Assembly (NCBI RefSeq): GCF_000308375.1
Contig: NZ_BAFQ01000198.1
Location: 1-44,504 of the forward strand
Origin: Nocardia aobensis NBRC 100429
Lineage (GTDB): Bacteria; Actinomycetota; Actinomycetes; Mycobacteriales; Mycobacteriaceae
Reading direction: 5' to 3'
DNA: 44,504 bases
This document shows, piece by piece, positions 16,965-25,449 of this stretch; the first letter of the stretch is position 1, and each line of letters begins with the position of its first letter. The notes below the pieces were generated by a model, which made no database searches, was not told where the DNA came from, and worked only from the letters and a program-made list of their open reading frames with translations. A program made the position numbers and the translations under genes.

Positions 16965-17669
16965 TCAGTCGAAGTCGGCCGGCGCGGTCAGCAGATACTG
17001 GGCGCCGGCATAGGTCGCGAGGATGACCGCTTCGCTCGCTCGGCGGGAGCGGGACGTGCGCGCGAACAGGCGGCGCAGCACGATCAGGCCGTCGGAGAGC
17101 GTGAACAACAAGGCGCCCAGAGCGAGGCGGCTGCGCGGATCACTTCCCGGAACCACGGTTCCGGCAACGACTTTCGAACCGGGAGCCAGTGCCGGGTCGG
17201 AGGCGAGGGTCGCCGCCGTGCCCAGCGTCGCACCGTAGGCGGTCAGCGGCGCGGCAATACGAGGCGCACGCGCCCGCAACAGAGTGGCCGCGCCGAGCCA
17301 GGCGAACACCCGCGGCACCGCGACCGTCGGATGCGGCCGCGCACCGCGTCGCCACCAGAGCGCCGAATATCCGCACTGCATGACCGCGAAGGCGGATGCG
17401 CCGGCGACCAGACGGCGGTCGTCGTCGGGATCGATCAGGAGTATGTCGCCGACGGTGGCCGCCGCCAGAGACCCGAGCAGCAGCGCCCGGTCGGAGTCCG
17501 CACCGGCGCTCGTCCCGCTCGCGGCGCGCCCCGAGTGCACCGCATCGGCCGCCAGCAGGGGCATGAGCAGCGGTTTCGTCGCCCACTGCCACCGATCCCG
17601 CCCGGTAGCCGCACCGAGCACGGTGATCACAGCGGCACCGACGTAGGCCGCACGGAACGGTCGCGCCAT
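16965..17669 (-). CDS. Lysoplasmalogenase (YhhN/TMEM86 family)
   Basis: The 234-residue polytopic membrane protein has the YhhN family signatures in order: TKPLLMPLLAAD, an acidic GDILLIDPDD, LGALLFTLSDGLIVL and a C-terminal YAGAQYLL. About seven membrane helices are apparent. Family members hydrolyse the vinyl-ether bond of lysoplasmalogens. Many bacteria with this gene are not known to make plasmalogens, so the substrate here is uncertain. The gene follows the KAS III gene on the same strand with a 60-base gap and could be co-transcribed. It faces the small membrane protein gene on the opposite strand. Confidence 0.87.
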   Translation of the reverse strand: MARPFRAAYVGAAVITVLGAATGRDRWQWATKPLLMPLLAADAVHSGRAASGTSAGADSDRALLLGSLAAATVGDILLIDPDDDRRLVAGASAFAVMQCGYSALWWRRGARPHPTVAVPRVFAWLGAATLLRARAPRIAAPLTAYGATLGTAATLASDPALAPGSKVVAGTVVPGSDPRSRLALGALLFTLSDGLIVLRRLFARTSRSRRASEAVILATYAGAQYLLTAPADFD

Positions 17670-17729
17670 TCGGAATCCATCCTTCTCACTCGTCCGCGAC
17701 GACTGGAGACCGGGTCGCGACCGGCCTGC

Positions 17730-18788
17730 TCAGAAGCTGGGTTCGATCGGCTTGGGCGGGAGGGTGACCACCTGCCCGGCGTAGCTGAGCCCGGCGCCGA
17801 AGCCCAGGAGCAGGGCCAGCTGCCCACCCTTGGCCTTACCGGTCACCAGCATCTCCTCCATGGCAAGGGGGATCGACGCGGCGGAGGTGTTGCCGGTGTT
17901 CTCGATGTCGTTGGCCATCGGGATGTCGTCGGCGAGGCCGAGGTTCTTCTTCATCAGCTCGTTGATGCGGGCATTGGCCTGATGCGGCACGAAGACCTCG
18001 ATATCCTCCTTGGCCACGCCCGACACCTCCAGCGCGGTCGACAGGGCGCGCGGCAGGGTGACCGCGGCCCAACGGAACACCCGCGGCCCCTCCATCCGCA
18101 GCGCCATCCGGCCTACCGGTTCCACCTCGGGGTCGGTGCCCTGCAGTCGCTCGGCCCGGTCCATGTAGTCGAAGAAGTTGACGTCCTGGGAGATCGCCTC
18201 GGCACTCTCCCCGTCGCTGCCCCACACCGTCGGGGAGATGCCGTTCACGTCGCTGGGGCCGACCACGACGGCGCCGGCACCGTCGCCGAAGATCATGGCG
18301 GTGCCGCGGTCGGTCGGGTCGAGGCCGACCGTCATCGTTTCCGCGCCGATGACCAGCACGTATTCGGCGGAACCGGCCCGGATCAGGTCGGCCGCCACAC
18401 CGAGGGCGTAGCCGAAGCCGCCGCAACCGGAGGTGAGGTCGAAGGCCGGGATGCCGTTCATCCCCAGATCGAAGGCCACCGAAGGTGCGCCGTGCGGGGT
18501 GAGCTTGAGCCAGCTGGAGGTGGCGAGGATCAGCGCACTGATCTTGGTGCGGTCGATACCGCTGTTGGTGATCGCCCGCTCACCGGCGGCCGCCGACATG
18601 GAGCGCAGAGTCTCGTCACCGCTGATCCAGCGACGATTGCGAATGCCGGTCCGCTCGAAGATCCACTCCGGGGTGGAATCGAGAACCTCGCAGACGTCGG
18701 CGTTGCTGACGATACGTTTCGGCCGGTATGCCCCGATGCCGAGCATCGCAACGTTCTTGCGACCCTCGTTCACTGCAATGCTCACCAC
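17730..18788 (-). CDS. Beta-ketoacyl-ACP synthase III (FabH-like)
   Basis: The 352-residue protein has a complete KAS III active site: Cys122 in DLTSGCGGFGY, His269 in VPHQANARI and Asn300 in ENTGNTSAASIP. It also has the GDGAGAVVVGP and LLLGFGAGLSYAG motifs. KAS III enzymes condense an acyl-CoA with malonyl-ACP to start fatty acid synthesis, or build quinolone- or lipid-like secondary products. It is longer than typical FabH (about 320-335), with an insertion around 205-225 (FFDYMDRAERLQGTDPEVEP). Tandem GTG codons at 18788 and 18785 are the likely start, with no strong ribosome site. It is not next to other fatty acid genes except the HadAB-like gene 16 kb away. A specialised substrate is possible. 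Confidence 0.9.
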   Translation of the reverse strand: MVSIAVNEGRKNVAMLGIGAYRPKRIVSNADVCEVLDSTPEWIFERTGIRNRRWISGDETLRSMSAAAGERAITNSGIDRTKISALILATSSWLKLTPHGAPSVAFDLGMNGIPAFDLTSGCGGFGYALGVAADLIRAGSAEYVLVIGAETMTVGLDPTDRGTAMIFGDGAGAVVVGPSDVNGISPTVWGSDGESAEAISQDVNFFDYMDRAERLQGTDPEVEPVGRMALRMEGPRVFRWAAVTLPRALSTALEVSGVAKEDIEVFVPHQANARINELMKKNLGLADDIPMANDIENTGNTSAASIPLAMEEMLVTGKAKGGQLALLLGFGAGLSYAGQVVTLPPKPIEPSF

Positions 18789-18857
18789 AGGAGACTCACT
18801 CGACCCTTCACACTGTCCGACATAAGACCAGCGTCCAGGCTAACCCAGGCCCGAATG

Positions 18858-19403
18858 TCACCCCAGAGCCAGATCCTTCAGGCCCAGAATGGAGCGGTAC
18901 TCCAGTCCCTCCGCGGCAATCACCTGGTCGGCGCCGGTCTCGCGATCGACCACGGTGGCGACGCCGACCACGGTCGCACCGGCCTCGCGCAGCGCCCGGA
19001 CCGCGGTCAGCGGCGAATTGCCGGTGGTCGTGGTGTCCTCGACGACCAGCACCCGCTTACCGGAGATCTCCGGCCCCTCGATCTGCCGCTGCATGCCGTG
19101 CGTCTTGGCGGCCTTGCGCACCACGAACGCGTTCAGCGGGCGGCCGGGGGCGTGCAGCATCGCCAGCGCCACCGGATCCGCGCCCATGGTGAGACCGCCG
19201 ACGGCGTCGAATTCCCAGTCCGACACCAACTCTCGCAGCAGGGTGCCGATCAGCGGCGCCGCCTGATGATGCAGGGTCGCCCGGCGCAGATCGACGTAGT
19301 AGTCGGCCTCCTTACCGGAGGACAGGGTCACCCGGCCGTACACGACGGCGAGCTCCCGGACCAGCTCGGCCAATCTGTCGCGGTCGGTGGTGGATTCGAT
19401 CAT
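18858..19403 (-). CDS. pyrE: Orotate phosphoribosyltransferase
   Basis: The 181-residue protein carries the PRPP-binding loop RVLVVEDTTTTGNS (about 117-130) and the orotate-side SSGKEADYYVDLR motif (about 28-40) plus GGLTMGADPVA. It transfers a phosphoribosyl group from PRPP to orotate in pyrimidine synthesis. Length and sequence are normal for the actinobacterial enzyme. The ATG at 19403 is six bases after the SDR stop, so pyrE is probably in an operon with the SDR gene and perhaps the Rv0383c-like gene. The same pyrE/Rv0383c/clpB neighbourhood is found in M. tuberculosis (Rv0382c-Rv0384c), which supports the call. Confidence 0.96.
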   Translation of the reverse strand: MIESTTDRDRLAELVRELAVVYGRVTLSSGKEADYYVDLRRATLHHQAAPLIGTLLRELVSDWEFDAVGGLTMGADPVALAMLHAPGRPLNAFVVRKAAKTHGMQRQIEGPEISGKRVLVVEDTTTTGNSPLTAVRALREAGATVVGVATVVDRETGADQVIAAEGLEYRSILGLKDLALG

Positions 19404-19409
19404 GTGGGT

Positions 19410-20231
19410 TTATGTCCTTCCCCGTGCGTTGAACATGCCTCGGTTGAGCCGGGTGACCAGATTCCGCGGGATCAGCCCGGCGACGGTGGTGAGCGCCTTG
19501 TACTGCACCCCGGGCACGCTGATCACCCGGTCCTTCTCCAGATCCTGCAGCGAACCGGACACCACCTGCTCGACGTCGAGCCACAGGGGTTTCGGTAGCG
19601 ACGACATCTCGATTCCGGCGCGCTCGTGAAATTCCGTGTGCACGAATCCCGGGCACAGCGCCTGCACCCGGACCCCGGTCCCGGCCAGTCCGCCGGCCAG
19701 ACCCTCGGTCAAGGATATGACGTAGGCCTTGGAGGCCGAATAGGTCGAGCCGCGGCCCGGTACCAGCCCGGCCACACTGGCGACGTTGACCACCGAACCC
19801 TTGGCGGCGGCGATCATCGGCGGCAGTGCGGCACGCGTCAATTGCAGCACCGCGGTGACATTGACATCCAGTTGGGCCTGCAATTCCCGCGGTTCCACGG
19901 TCCAGAACTCACCCGAGATACCGAAGCCGGCATTGTTGACCAGGAAGTCCACGCCCGCACCGAGCCGGTCGGCCACGGTCTCGCGGTCCTGCGACCGGGC
20001 CAGATCCGCGGCCAGGATCTCGCTGCGGGTATCGAAGCGGTGCTGCAATTCCGCGGCGAGGGCGGTCAGGCGTTGCTCGTCGCGCGCCACCAGCACCAGG
20101 TCGTAGCCGAGGGAGGCCAGCCGGGTGGCGTAGCCCTGGCCGATACCGGAGGTCGGTCCGGTCACCAGGGCGACCGGCCGGGTGGCGCCGGGGAGGCGGG
20201 CGGCCCCCGAGTCTGCGGGGCTATCGGTCAT
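19410..20231 (-). CDS. Short-chain dehydrogenase/reductase
   Basis: The 273-residue protein has a classical SDR fold: nucleotide loop TGPTSGIGQGYA (about 24-35), NNAGFG, an SVAGL strand with catalytic Ser and the YSASK catalytic pair. An FVHTEFHERAG segment follows the active site. It uses NAD(P)H on an unknown hydroxyl or ketone substrate. It is 69 bases downstream of the Rv0383c-like gene and six bases before pyrE, all on the minus strand. No substrate clue comes from pyrE, which is probably a chance neighbour. Family secure, specificity unknown. Confidence 0.91.
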   Translation of the reverse strand: MTDSPADSGAARLPGATRPVALVTGPTSGIGQGYATRLASLGYDLVLVARDEQRLTALAAELQHRFDTRSEILAADLARSQDRETVADRLGAGVDFLVNNAGFGISGEFWTVEPRELQAQLDVNVTAVLQLTRAALPPMIAAAKGSVVNVASVAGLVPGRGSTYSASKAYVISLTEGLAGGLAGTGVRVQALCPGFVHTEFHERAGIEMSSLPKPLWLDVEQVVSGSLQDLEKDRVISVPGVQYKALTTVAGLIPRNLVTRLNRGMFNARGRT

Positions 20232-20300
20232 GGGTCGTCAACCACCTAGTGTCGGGCGGATAATCCCGGCGCCCGGACACCGGTTCGCGAACCGGACCGG

Positions 20301-21497
20301 TCACCGCGGTGCGGGGCCCTGATAGGGACGGAACCCCGGATGGAACGGTCCGCCCGGACGCTGCGGCAGCTCGTCCTCGGCGTGCGGTTCGTCGAAATCC
20401 TCTGCGGCCGAATCGGTTTCCTCGCCCTCGAGGAATTCCTCGGCGGGCGGCCAGTTGCGCCGGACCCGGTTGCGGGGATCCGGCACGACCGCGAGCGCCG
20501 GGCGGCGCGGCGGCTGCTGCTCGGCCTCGCCCGCGGGATCGCCGACCGGTGGGGCGATCACGCCGCCCTCGCGGTCCACCGCATCGGATGCCGGACGCTC
20601 GCCGGAGTCGCGCGTGTCGCCGGGCCGGGGAGCGGCCGGTGCGTCGGTGCCGCCACGCCGGGTGTCCGCGCGGTCGATGCCGTCCACGTCGTCGTCGAAG
20701 CGCTCGAACCGGTCACCGCGGCGATCGTCGTAGTCGTCGAAGTCGTCGCCGCGGGCCGGGACGATCGCCTCGTCGCGGTAGCCGTCGCCGTAACCCCGAT
20801 CGGCTTCGCCCGGTTCGTCGGCGGCGTTCGGACGCGGACGACCGGGATCGTGCTGATCGGATTCCAGGCGGCCGCGGTCGCCACCGGCCACCGGCGGCAG
20901 CACATGCAGCAGACCCGAGAGCCGCAGCACGGAGTCGATCGCGGCTTCCCAATCCTTGGCCACGGTGCCGACCGGCAGCATGCCCAGCGTCCAGTTGCCC
21001 TCACTCCACAACTGCTGCACGGTCGACGGCAGCGTTTCGATGAAGTGGACCATCCGCTGGTCGACGGCGTGGCGAGCGACGTCCGGATTGGTCGCGAAGA
21101 CCACGCGGTCGCCGATCGCGCCGAGCAGTTCGAGGTCGGCGTCCTTGGGCGGGGAGGCGGTTTTGAGACGCAGGTCGATATCGATGTCCGAGCCGATCTG
21201 GCGGCGCACGGCGACCAGCGTCGCGGCATCCTCCAGATCGAACAGAACGAACTTCTCGCCCTTGCGATTACCGGAAACCACATCGATCGCGGACAGATAC
21301 CCCAGTTTGGCCATCGCGCCCCGCCGCCATGTCGATGCCAGCGAAGGTTCGACCGAAACGTAGGTGTATCCCTGGGATTTGGCCCAGACCTGCCGTACGT
21401 GTCCGGTCCGCTGCCGCTGCACGCGATCGAAATACAGCAATACGATCGCACCCACCAGTGCGATCGCCGCGAGGCCGAACCAGATTGCTGCTGTCAT
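20301..21497 (-). CDS. Rv0383c-like membrane-anchored protein with charged C-terminal tail
   Basis: From the ATG at 21497 the product has 398 residues. The longer frame to 21719 is not used, because the extra 74 residues are basic, non-conserved sequence that runs through the inverted-repeat element. One N-terminal helix (AIWFGLAAIALVGAIVLLYF) anchors the protein. A domain of about 200 residues follows (WAKSQGYTYVSVEPSLASTW, FVLFDLEDAATLVAVRRQIG, LLGAIGDRVVFATNPDVARH). The last 150 residues are Asp/Arg/Pro-rich and appear disordered. Family and position match M. tuberculosis Rv0383c, a protein of unknown function upstream of pyrE and near clpB. Anchoring polarity is uncertain. Confidence 0.85.
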   Translation of the reverse strand: MTAAIWFGLAAIALVGAIVLLYFDRVQRQRTGHVRQVWAKSQGYTYVSVEPSLASTWRRGAMAKLGYLSAIDVVSGNRKGEKFVLFDLEDAATLVAVRRQIGSDIDIDLRLKTASPPKDADLELLGAIGDRVVFATNPDVARHAVDQRMVHFIETLPSTVQQLWSEGNWTLGMLPVGTVAKDWEAAIDSVLRLSGLLHVLPPVAGGDRGRLESDQHDPGRPRPNAADEPGEADRGYGDGYRDEAIVPARGDDFDDYDDRRGDRFERFDDDVDGIDRADTRRGGTDAPAAPRPGDTRDSGERPASDAVDREGGVIAPPVGDPAGEAEQQPPRRPALAVVPDPRNRVRRNWPPAEEFLEGEETDSAAEDFDEPHAEDELPQRPGGPFHPGFRPYQGPAPR

Positions 21498-21618
21498 CGC
21501 CCCAGAGTCTAGTGGGTACACACTCGATTGCTCGCCCCGCACAAGCTGTGTTATCGGCGCCGCGTCGAACAGTGGCGTACTTCTACGAGCCGTTCGCCTT
21601 GGTTGGGTGTCGGACCGC

Positions 21619-21682
21619 CTCGATTTCGGAGCGACGGAGCGAGGGAGCGCAGCGACTGAGCAGAGGAGTGAAATCGAGGCAT
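21619..21682. repeat. Inverted repeat with purine-rich AGCG-type core
   Basis: Perfect 11-base arms GCCTCGATTTC (21619-21629) and GAAATCGAGGC (21672-21682) flank a core rich in GGAGCGA/GAGCGAGG motifs. A similar GGAGCGAAGCGGAGG run follows at about 21704-21718. Neither flanking gene needs this sequence. It could be a dispersed intergenic element, a terminator shared by both neighbours or a remnant of a mobile repeat. Confidence 0.6.
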
Positions 21683-21720
21683 AGGGGGCCGAGACCCCGC
21701 CGGAGCGAAGCGGAGGCAAA

Positions 21721-22605
21721 TCAACGCGGCAGTTGGGTGCTGATGATGATCTTCGCCTTGATGGACCCGTCGGGGTTCTTGTCCCCCTGCACGACCACCA
21801 TGTCGCCCTGTTTCAGATCGGACACCTTCCCGGTGCCCATCGAGATGACCTGGGTATCCGCATCGGTGTGCACGGTGACCGAGTTGCCCAGCAGCGACTG
21901 CAGCATGATGGTCGTCCCGTCGTTGCTGTTCACGGTGCCCATGGTCGCGCCGAGACCGTCGATATCGCCGAGGCCCGGGAGCTGCGGGAGGCTGGGTTTC
22001 GCGCCGCCGGACGGGTTGGGCGGCACCACGGGGACGCGCGTCGGCGCGGGCCGGCCGGTGGCGGCCGCATCGGAGGACGAGGAGTCGTTGCCGGCGAGGA
22101 GCAGTCCGGCGGCGATCCCGCCCAGGACCACCAGGACGAAGACGGCCGCGGTCAGCGCGATCCACAGGCCGGTGCGGCTGCGGCGCGGCGGTTCGACGGG
22201 CAGCCCGGTCGGCCCGACCGCTCCCTGCGGGGCGGTGGTGCCGGGACCGCCGGAACCGTAAGGGGGGTATTCACCGGGTTCGCTGTACCCGGATTCGTAC
22301 GCGCCCCATTGGCCGTCGTAGGGCGGAAGTTCGCGGGTCGCGTTCGGGCCGGGTGATTGTTCGAAGTACTGGCCCTGATATTCCGGGTGGGACGGGAATT
22401 CGTAGGGCGCGGTGCGTTCGTAGGGCCCGGGATGACCGTAGGGGCGAGTGCTCTCGTACGGCTCGGGGCTCTGACCGTACGCTTCCGAGTATTCCGTCGT
22501 GTGTGACGCGCCGTCGTCCGGATGCCGGCCCGATGCGCCGAGCTTCTCGGTCGGCGTATCGGGTGAATCCGGACGCTGCGCCCACGGGTCGCTCGGATTC
22601 GTCAT
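21721..22605 (-). CDS. Tyr/Pro-rich membrane protein with C-terminal DUF5666 domain
   Basis: The ATG at 22605 (MTNPSDPW) gives 294 residues; the upstream open frame is not coding-like. Residues 35-120 are low complexity with repeated PYE, PYG, PYD and YES units. One membrane helix lies at about 146-171 (TGLWIALTAAVFVLVVLGGI). The outside domain (about 225-294) fits DUF5666: GTTIMLQSLLGNSVTVH, TDADTQVISMG, LKQGDMVVVQGDKNPDGSIK. DUF5666 is a small beta-barrel-like module often in secreted or membrane proteins. A cytoplasmic Tyr/Pro tail, helix and outer domain resembles other actinobacterial envelope proteins. Function is unknown. It lies between clpB and the Rv0383c-like gene on the same strand. 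Confidence 0.82.
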   Translation of the reverse strand: MTNPSDPWAQRPDSPDTPTEKLGASGRHPDDGASHTTEYSEAYGQSPEPYESTRPYGHPGPYERTAPYEFPSHPEYQGQYFEQSPGPNATRELPPYDGQWGAYESGYSEPGEYPPYGSGGPGTTAPQGAVGPTGLPVEPPRRSRTGLWIALTAAVFVLVVLGGIAAGLLLAGNDSSSSDAAATGRPAPTRVPVVPPNPSGGAKPSLPQLPGLGDIDGLGATMGTVNSNDGTTIMLQSLLGNSVTVHTDADTQVISMGTGKVSDLKQGDMVVVQGDKNPDGSIKAKIIISTQLPR

Positions 22606-22696
22606 GCAAACCAGGGTAGGTGCAGATCGGCGTTGCTTCAGCGAAGTGCGCCAACCGGTGGATGGGGGCGGGTGGAATCGGGGGGATACGCCGAGA

Positions 22697-22727
22697 GCGC
22701 GGTGTGCGATCCACTCACACACCGCGC
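22697..22727 (-). terminator. Hairpin terminator downstream of clpB
   Basis: GCGCGGTGTG (22697-22706) pairs perfectly with CACACCGCGC (22718-22727), with an 11-base loop. It lies 46 bases past the clpB stop. The DUF5666 gene starts about 90 bases further on. Confidence 0.6.
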
Positions 22728-22733
22728 CCCGGC

Positions 22734-22767
22734 ATCGAGCCCCCGAATCGAGCCCAGCATCGAGCCC
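22734..22767. repeat. Three copies of ATCGAGCCC beside the clpB stop
   Basis: ATCGAGCCC occurs at 22734, 22747 and 22759, at 13- and 12-base spacing, between the clpB stop and the hairpin. It could be slippage-derived. No function is proposed. Confidence 0.6.
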
Positions 22768-22772
22768 GGTCG

Positions 22773-25340
22773 TCACCGTCCGACGATCAGCCCGTCGCCG
22801 TCGGGTGCGACGTTGACCTTCACCAGATCGCCGTCGGTGACCTCACCGGCCAGCAATTCCTTGGCCAACGAATCGCCGATGGCCTGCTGGATCAGCCGGC
22901 GCAGCGGCCGGGCACCGTAGACCGGGTCGTAACCGCGCACGGCCAGCCAGAACCGCGCCGAATCGCTCACGTCCAGCTTCAGCCGCCGCTGCGCGAGCCG
23001 CTTCTGCAGCTGCGCCAGCTGGATGTCGACGATGTTCTCGAGCTGTTCCTCGTCGAGCGCGGAGAACATCACGACGTCGTCGAGGCGGTTGAGGAATTCC
23101 GGCTTGAACGCCGAGCGCACGGCGTTCATGACGAACTCCTTCTCGCCACCGGCGCCCAGGTTGGAGGTGAGGATGAGGATGGTGTTGCGGAAGTCCACCG
23201 TGCGGCCCTGACCGTCGGTGAGCCGCCCCTCGTCCAATACCTGCAGCAGGATGTCGAAGACGTCGGGGTGCGCCTTTTCGATCTCGTCGAACAGCACCAC
23301 CGTGTACGGCCGTCGCCGGACCGCCTCGGTGAGCTGGCCGCCCTGGTCGTAGCCGACGTATCCGGGCGGGGCGCCGACGAGGCGAGCCACCGAGTGCTTC
23401 TCGGAGTATTCGCTCATATCGATGCGGGTCATCGCCCGTTCGTCGTCGAACAGGAAGTCGGCCAGCGCCTTGGCCAGCTCGGTTTTACCGACACCGGTCG
23501 GTCCGATGAACATGAACGAACCCGTCGGCCGGTTCGGGTCGGCGACCCCGGCCCGGGCGCGGCGCACCGCATCGGAGACGGCGGTGACGGCCTCGGCCTG
23601 TCCGACGACCCGATGTCCGAGTTCCTCCTCCATCCGCAGCAGCTTCTGGGTTTCGCCCTCGAGCATGCGGCCGACCGGGATGCCGGTCCACGAGGAGACC
23701 ACTTCGGCGATGTCGTCCGGTCCGACCTCCTCCTTGAGCATCACCTCGTCCTCGAGGCTGCCGCTGCCCGCCGTGCCGGCCTTCTTCTCGGCTTCGGCGA
23801 GCTGCTTCTCGAGCTGCGGGATGCGGCCGTAGCGCAGTTCGGCGGCCTTGCCCAGATCGCCGTCGCGTTCGGCGCGCTCGGATTCACCGCGCAGCGCCTC
23901 CAGCTGCTCCTTGATCGTGCGGACCGAGTCGATGGCCTGCTTCTCGTTCTGCCAGCGCGCCATCAGCTGGTTCAGCTTCTCGCGGTCGTCGGCCAGCTCC
24001 TGGCGCAACTTGTCGAGTCGCTGCTTGGACGCCTCGTCGGTCTCCTTGGCGAGGGCGACCTCCTCGATCTCGAGGCGGCGCACCGCCCGTTCGACCTCGT
24101 CGATCTCGACGGGCCGCGAGTCGATCTCCATGCGCAGCCGGGAGGCGGACTCGTCGACCAGGTCGATGGCCTTGTCGGGCAGGAAGCGCGAGGTGATGTA
24201 GCGATCGCTGAGGGTCGCGGCGGCCACCAGCGCGGAGTCGGTGATCCGCACACCGTGGTGCACCTCGTAGCGTTCCTTGAGTCCGCGCAGGATGCCGATG
24301 GTGTCCTCCACCGACGGCTCGCCGACCAGCACCTGCTGGAACCGCCGCTCCAGGGCGGCGTCCTTCTCGATGTGCTGACGATATTCGTCGAGCGTGGTCG
24401 CACCGACCAGGCGCAGTTCACCGCGCGCCAGCATGGGCTTGATCATGTTGCCGGCGTCCATGGCCGATTCGCCGGTCGCGCCGGCGCCGACGATGGTGTG
24501 CAGTTCGTCGATGAACGTAATGATCTGTCCGGCACTGGATTTGATCTCCTCCAGCACCGCCTTGAGCCGTTCTTCGAACTCACCGCGATACTTCGCGCCG
24601 GCCACCATCGCGCCGAGGTCGAGCGAGACCAGTGTCTTCCCGCGCAGCGACTCCGGGACGTCACCGGCGATGATGCGCTGGGCCAGTCCCTCGACGATGG
24701 CGGTCTTACCGACACCGGGTTCGCCGATGAGCACCGGGTTGTTCTTGGTGCGCCGGCTCAGCACCTGCACCACGCGCCGGATCTCGGTGTCGCGGCCGAT
24801 GACCGGATCGAGTTTGCCTTCGCGGGCGGCGGCGGTCAGATCGGTGGAGTACTTCTCCAGCGCCTGATAGGTGCCCTCGGGGTCCGCACTGGTCACGCGG
24901 GTGTTGCCGCGGACCGCGGTGAACGCCTCGCGCAGCGCGTCGGCGGTGGCGCCGTACTTCAGCAGCAGCTGCGCGACGTCGGAATCGCCCTCGGCCAGCC
25001 CCACCACGACGTGCTCGGTGGAGACGTACTCGTCACCGAGTTCGGTGGCGAGGCGCTGACCCGCGGTGAGCGCGGCGAGCGCCTCCCGGCCGAGCTGCGG
25101 CTGGGTGGTGGCGCCGGTCGCGCGGGGCAGCCGGTCGACGATGTCCTGCGCCTCGCGCCGCACCGCTGCCGGGTCGACGGCGACAGCCTTCAGCAGGGGG
25201 GCGGCGATGCCGTCGGTTTGATCCAGCAGCGCCACCAGCAAGTGAGCCGGACGAATCTCCGGATTTCCGGCGGCCGAGGCCGCCTGCAGGGCCGCCGTCA
25301 GGGCAGCCTGAGTCTTGGTGGTGGGGTTGAACGAGTCCAC
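22773..25340 (-). CDS. clpB: ClpB disaggregase (Hsp100)
   Basis: The start at GTG 25340 (DSFNPTTKTQAALTAALQAA) is chosen because AGGAAG lies six bases upstream and mycobacterial ClpB begins the same way; GTG 25346 is less likely. The 855-residue protein has the N-terminal Clp repeats (1-145), AAA-1 with GEPGVGKTAIVEG and the HTIVGAGA loop, a coiled-coil middle domain (about 400-525, RYGRIPQLEKQLAEAEKKAG) and AAA-2 with GPTGVGKTELAK and IEKAHPDVFDILLQVLDEGR. ClpB threads aggregated proteins with DnaK, DnaJ and GrpE, whose operon lies about 4 kb away. It is divergent from a flavohemoglobin gene. A HAIR element and a SigH-like promoter in the shared region suggest repression by HspR and thiol/heat-stress activation, as in M. 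tuberculosis. Confidence 0.98.
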   Translation of the reverse strand: MDSFNPTTKTQAALTAALQAASAAGNPEIRPAHLLVALLDQTDGIAAPLLKAVAVDPAAVRREAQDIVDRLPRATGATTQPQLGREALAALTAGQRLATELGDEYVSTEHVVVGLAEGDSDVAQLLLKYGATADALREAFTAVRGNTRVTSADPEGTYQALEKYSTDLTAAAREGKLDPVIGRDTEIRRVVQVLSRRTKNNPVLIGEPGVGKTAIVEGLAQRIIAGDVPESLRGKTLVSLDLGAMVAGAKYRGEFEERLKAVLEEIKSSAGQIITFIDELHTIVGAGATGESAMDAGNMIKPMLARGELRLVGATTLDEYRQHIEKDAALERRFQQVLVGEPSVEDTIGILRGLKERYEVHHGVRITDSALVAAATLSDRYITSRFLPDKAIDLVDESASRLRMEIDSRPVEIDEVERAVRRLEIEEVALAKETDEASKQRLDKLRQELADDREKLNQLMARWQNEKQAIDSVRTIKEQLEALRGESERAERDGDLGKAAELRYGRIPQLEKQLAEAEKKAGTAGSGSLEDEVMLKEEVGPDDIAEVVSSWTGIPVGRMLEGETQKLLRMEEELGHRVVGQAEAVTAVSDAVRRARAGVADPNRPTGSFMFIGPTGVGKTELAKALADFLFDDERAMTRIDMSEYSEKHSVARLVGAPPGYVGYDQGGQLTEAVRRRPYTVVLFDEIEKAHPDVFDILLQVLDEGRLTDGQGRTVDFRNTILILTSNLGAGGEKEFVMNAVRSAFKPEFLNRLDDVVMFSALDEEQLENIVDIQLAQLQKRLAQRRLKLDVSDSARFWLAVRGYDPVYGARPLRRLIQQAIGDSLAKELLAGEVTDGDLVKVNVAPDGDGLIVGR

Positions 25341-25414
25341 GATCACCTTCCTACGGTCGTCTCGCGTGGTTGTCGGTCAGGTCCGCGCGGGCCGCACGAA
25401 CTCTTCTGGACAGT

Positions 25415-25442
25415 TCAACGCGGTAGGAGTTGAGTCTGTTCC
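25415..25442 (-). promoter_or_regulatory. SigH-like promoter for clpB
   Basis: Read on the minus strand, GGAACA (25442-25437) and GTTGA (25419-25415) are 17 bases apart, matching the GGAAY-N16/18-GTT form used by SigH/SigE-type factors. The -35 lies inside the HAIR spacer, so HspR binding would block it. In M. tuberculosis clpB belongs to the SigH and HspR regulons (from memory). Confidence 0.5.
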
Positions 25443-25449
25443 GCTCAAG
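25429..25449. promoter_or_regulatory. HAIR element (HspR operator)
   Basis: GTTGAGT-N7-GCTCAAG, read on the plus strand, matches the HspR consensus CTTGAGT-N7-ACTCAAG at 12 of 14 arm positions with exact spacing. It lies 89 bases upstream of the clpB start and about 170 bases upstream of the flavohemoglobin start, so it could act in both directions. Confidence 0.8.

Noticed and set aside
16947..19598. 883-codon plus-strand frame across the lysoplasmalogenase, KAS III and pyrE genes
   Set aside because: It is antisense to three genes with intact active sites and crosses their intergenic gaps. No protein family is visible in it.
22620..25433. 937-codon open frame on the plus strand opposite clpB
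   Set aside because: It is the complement of a fully conserved ClpB. High GC at third positions keeps antisense frames open; the product is His/Arg/Gly-rich without known motifs.
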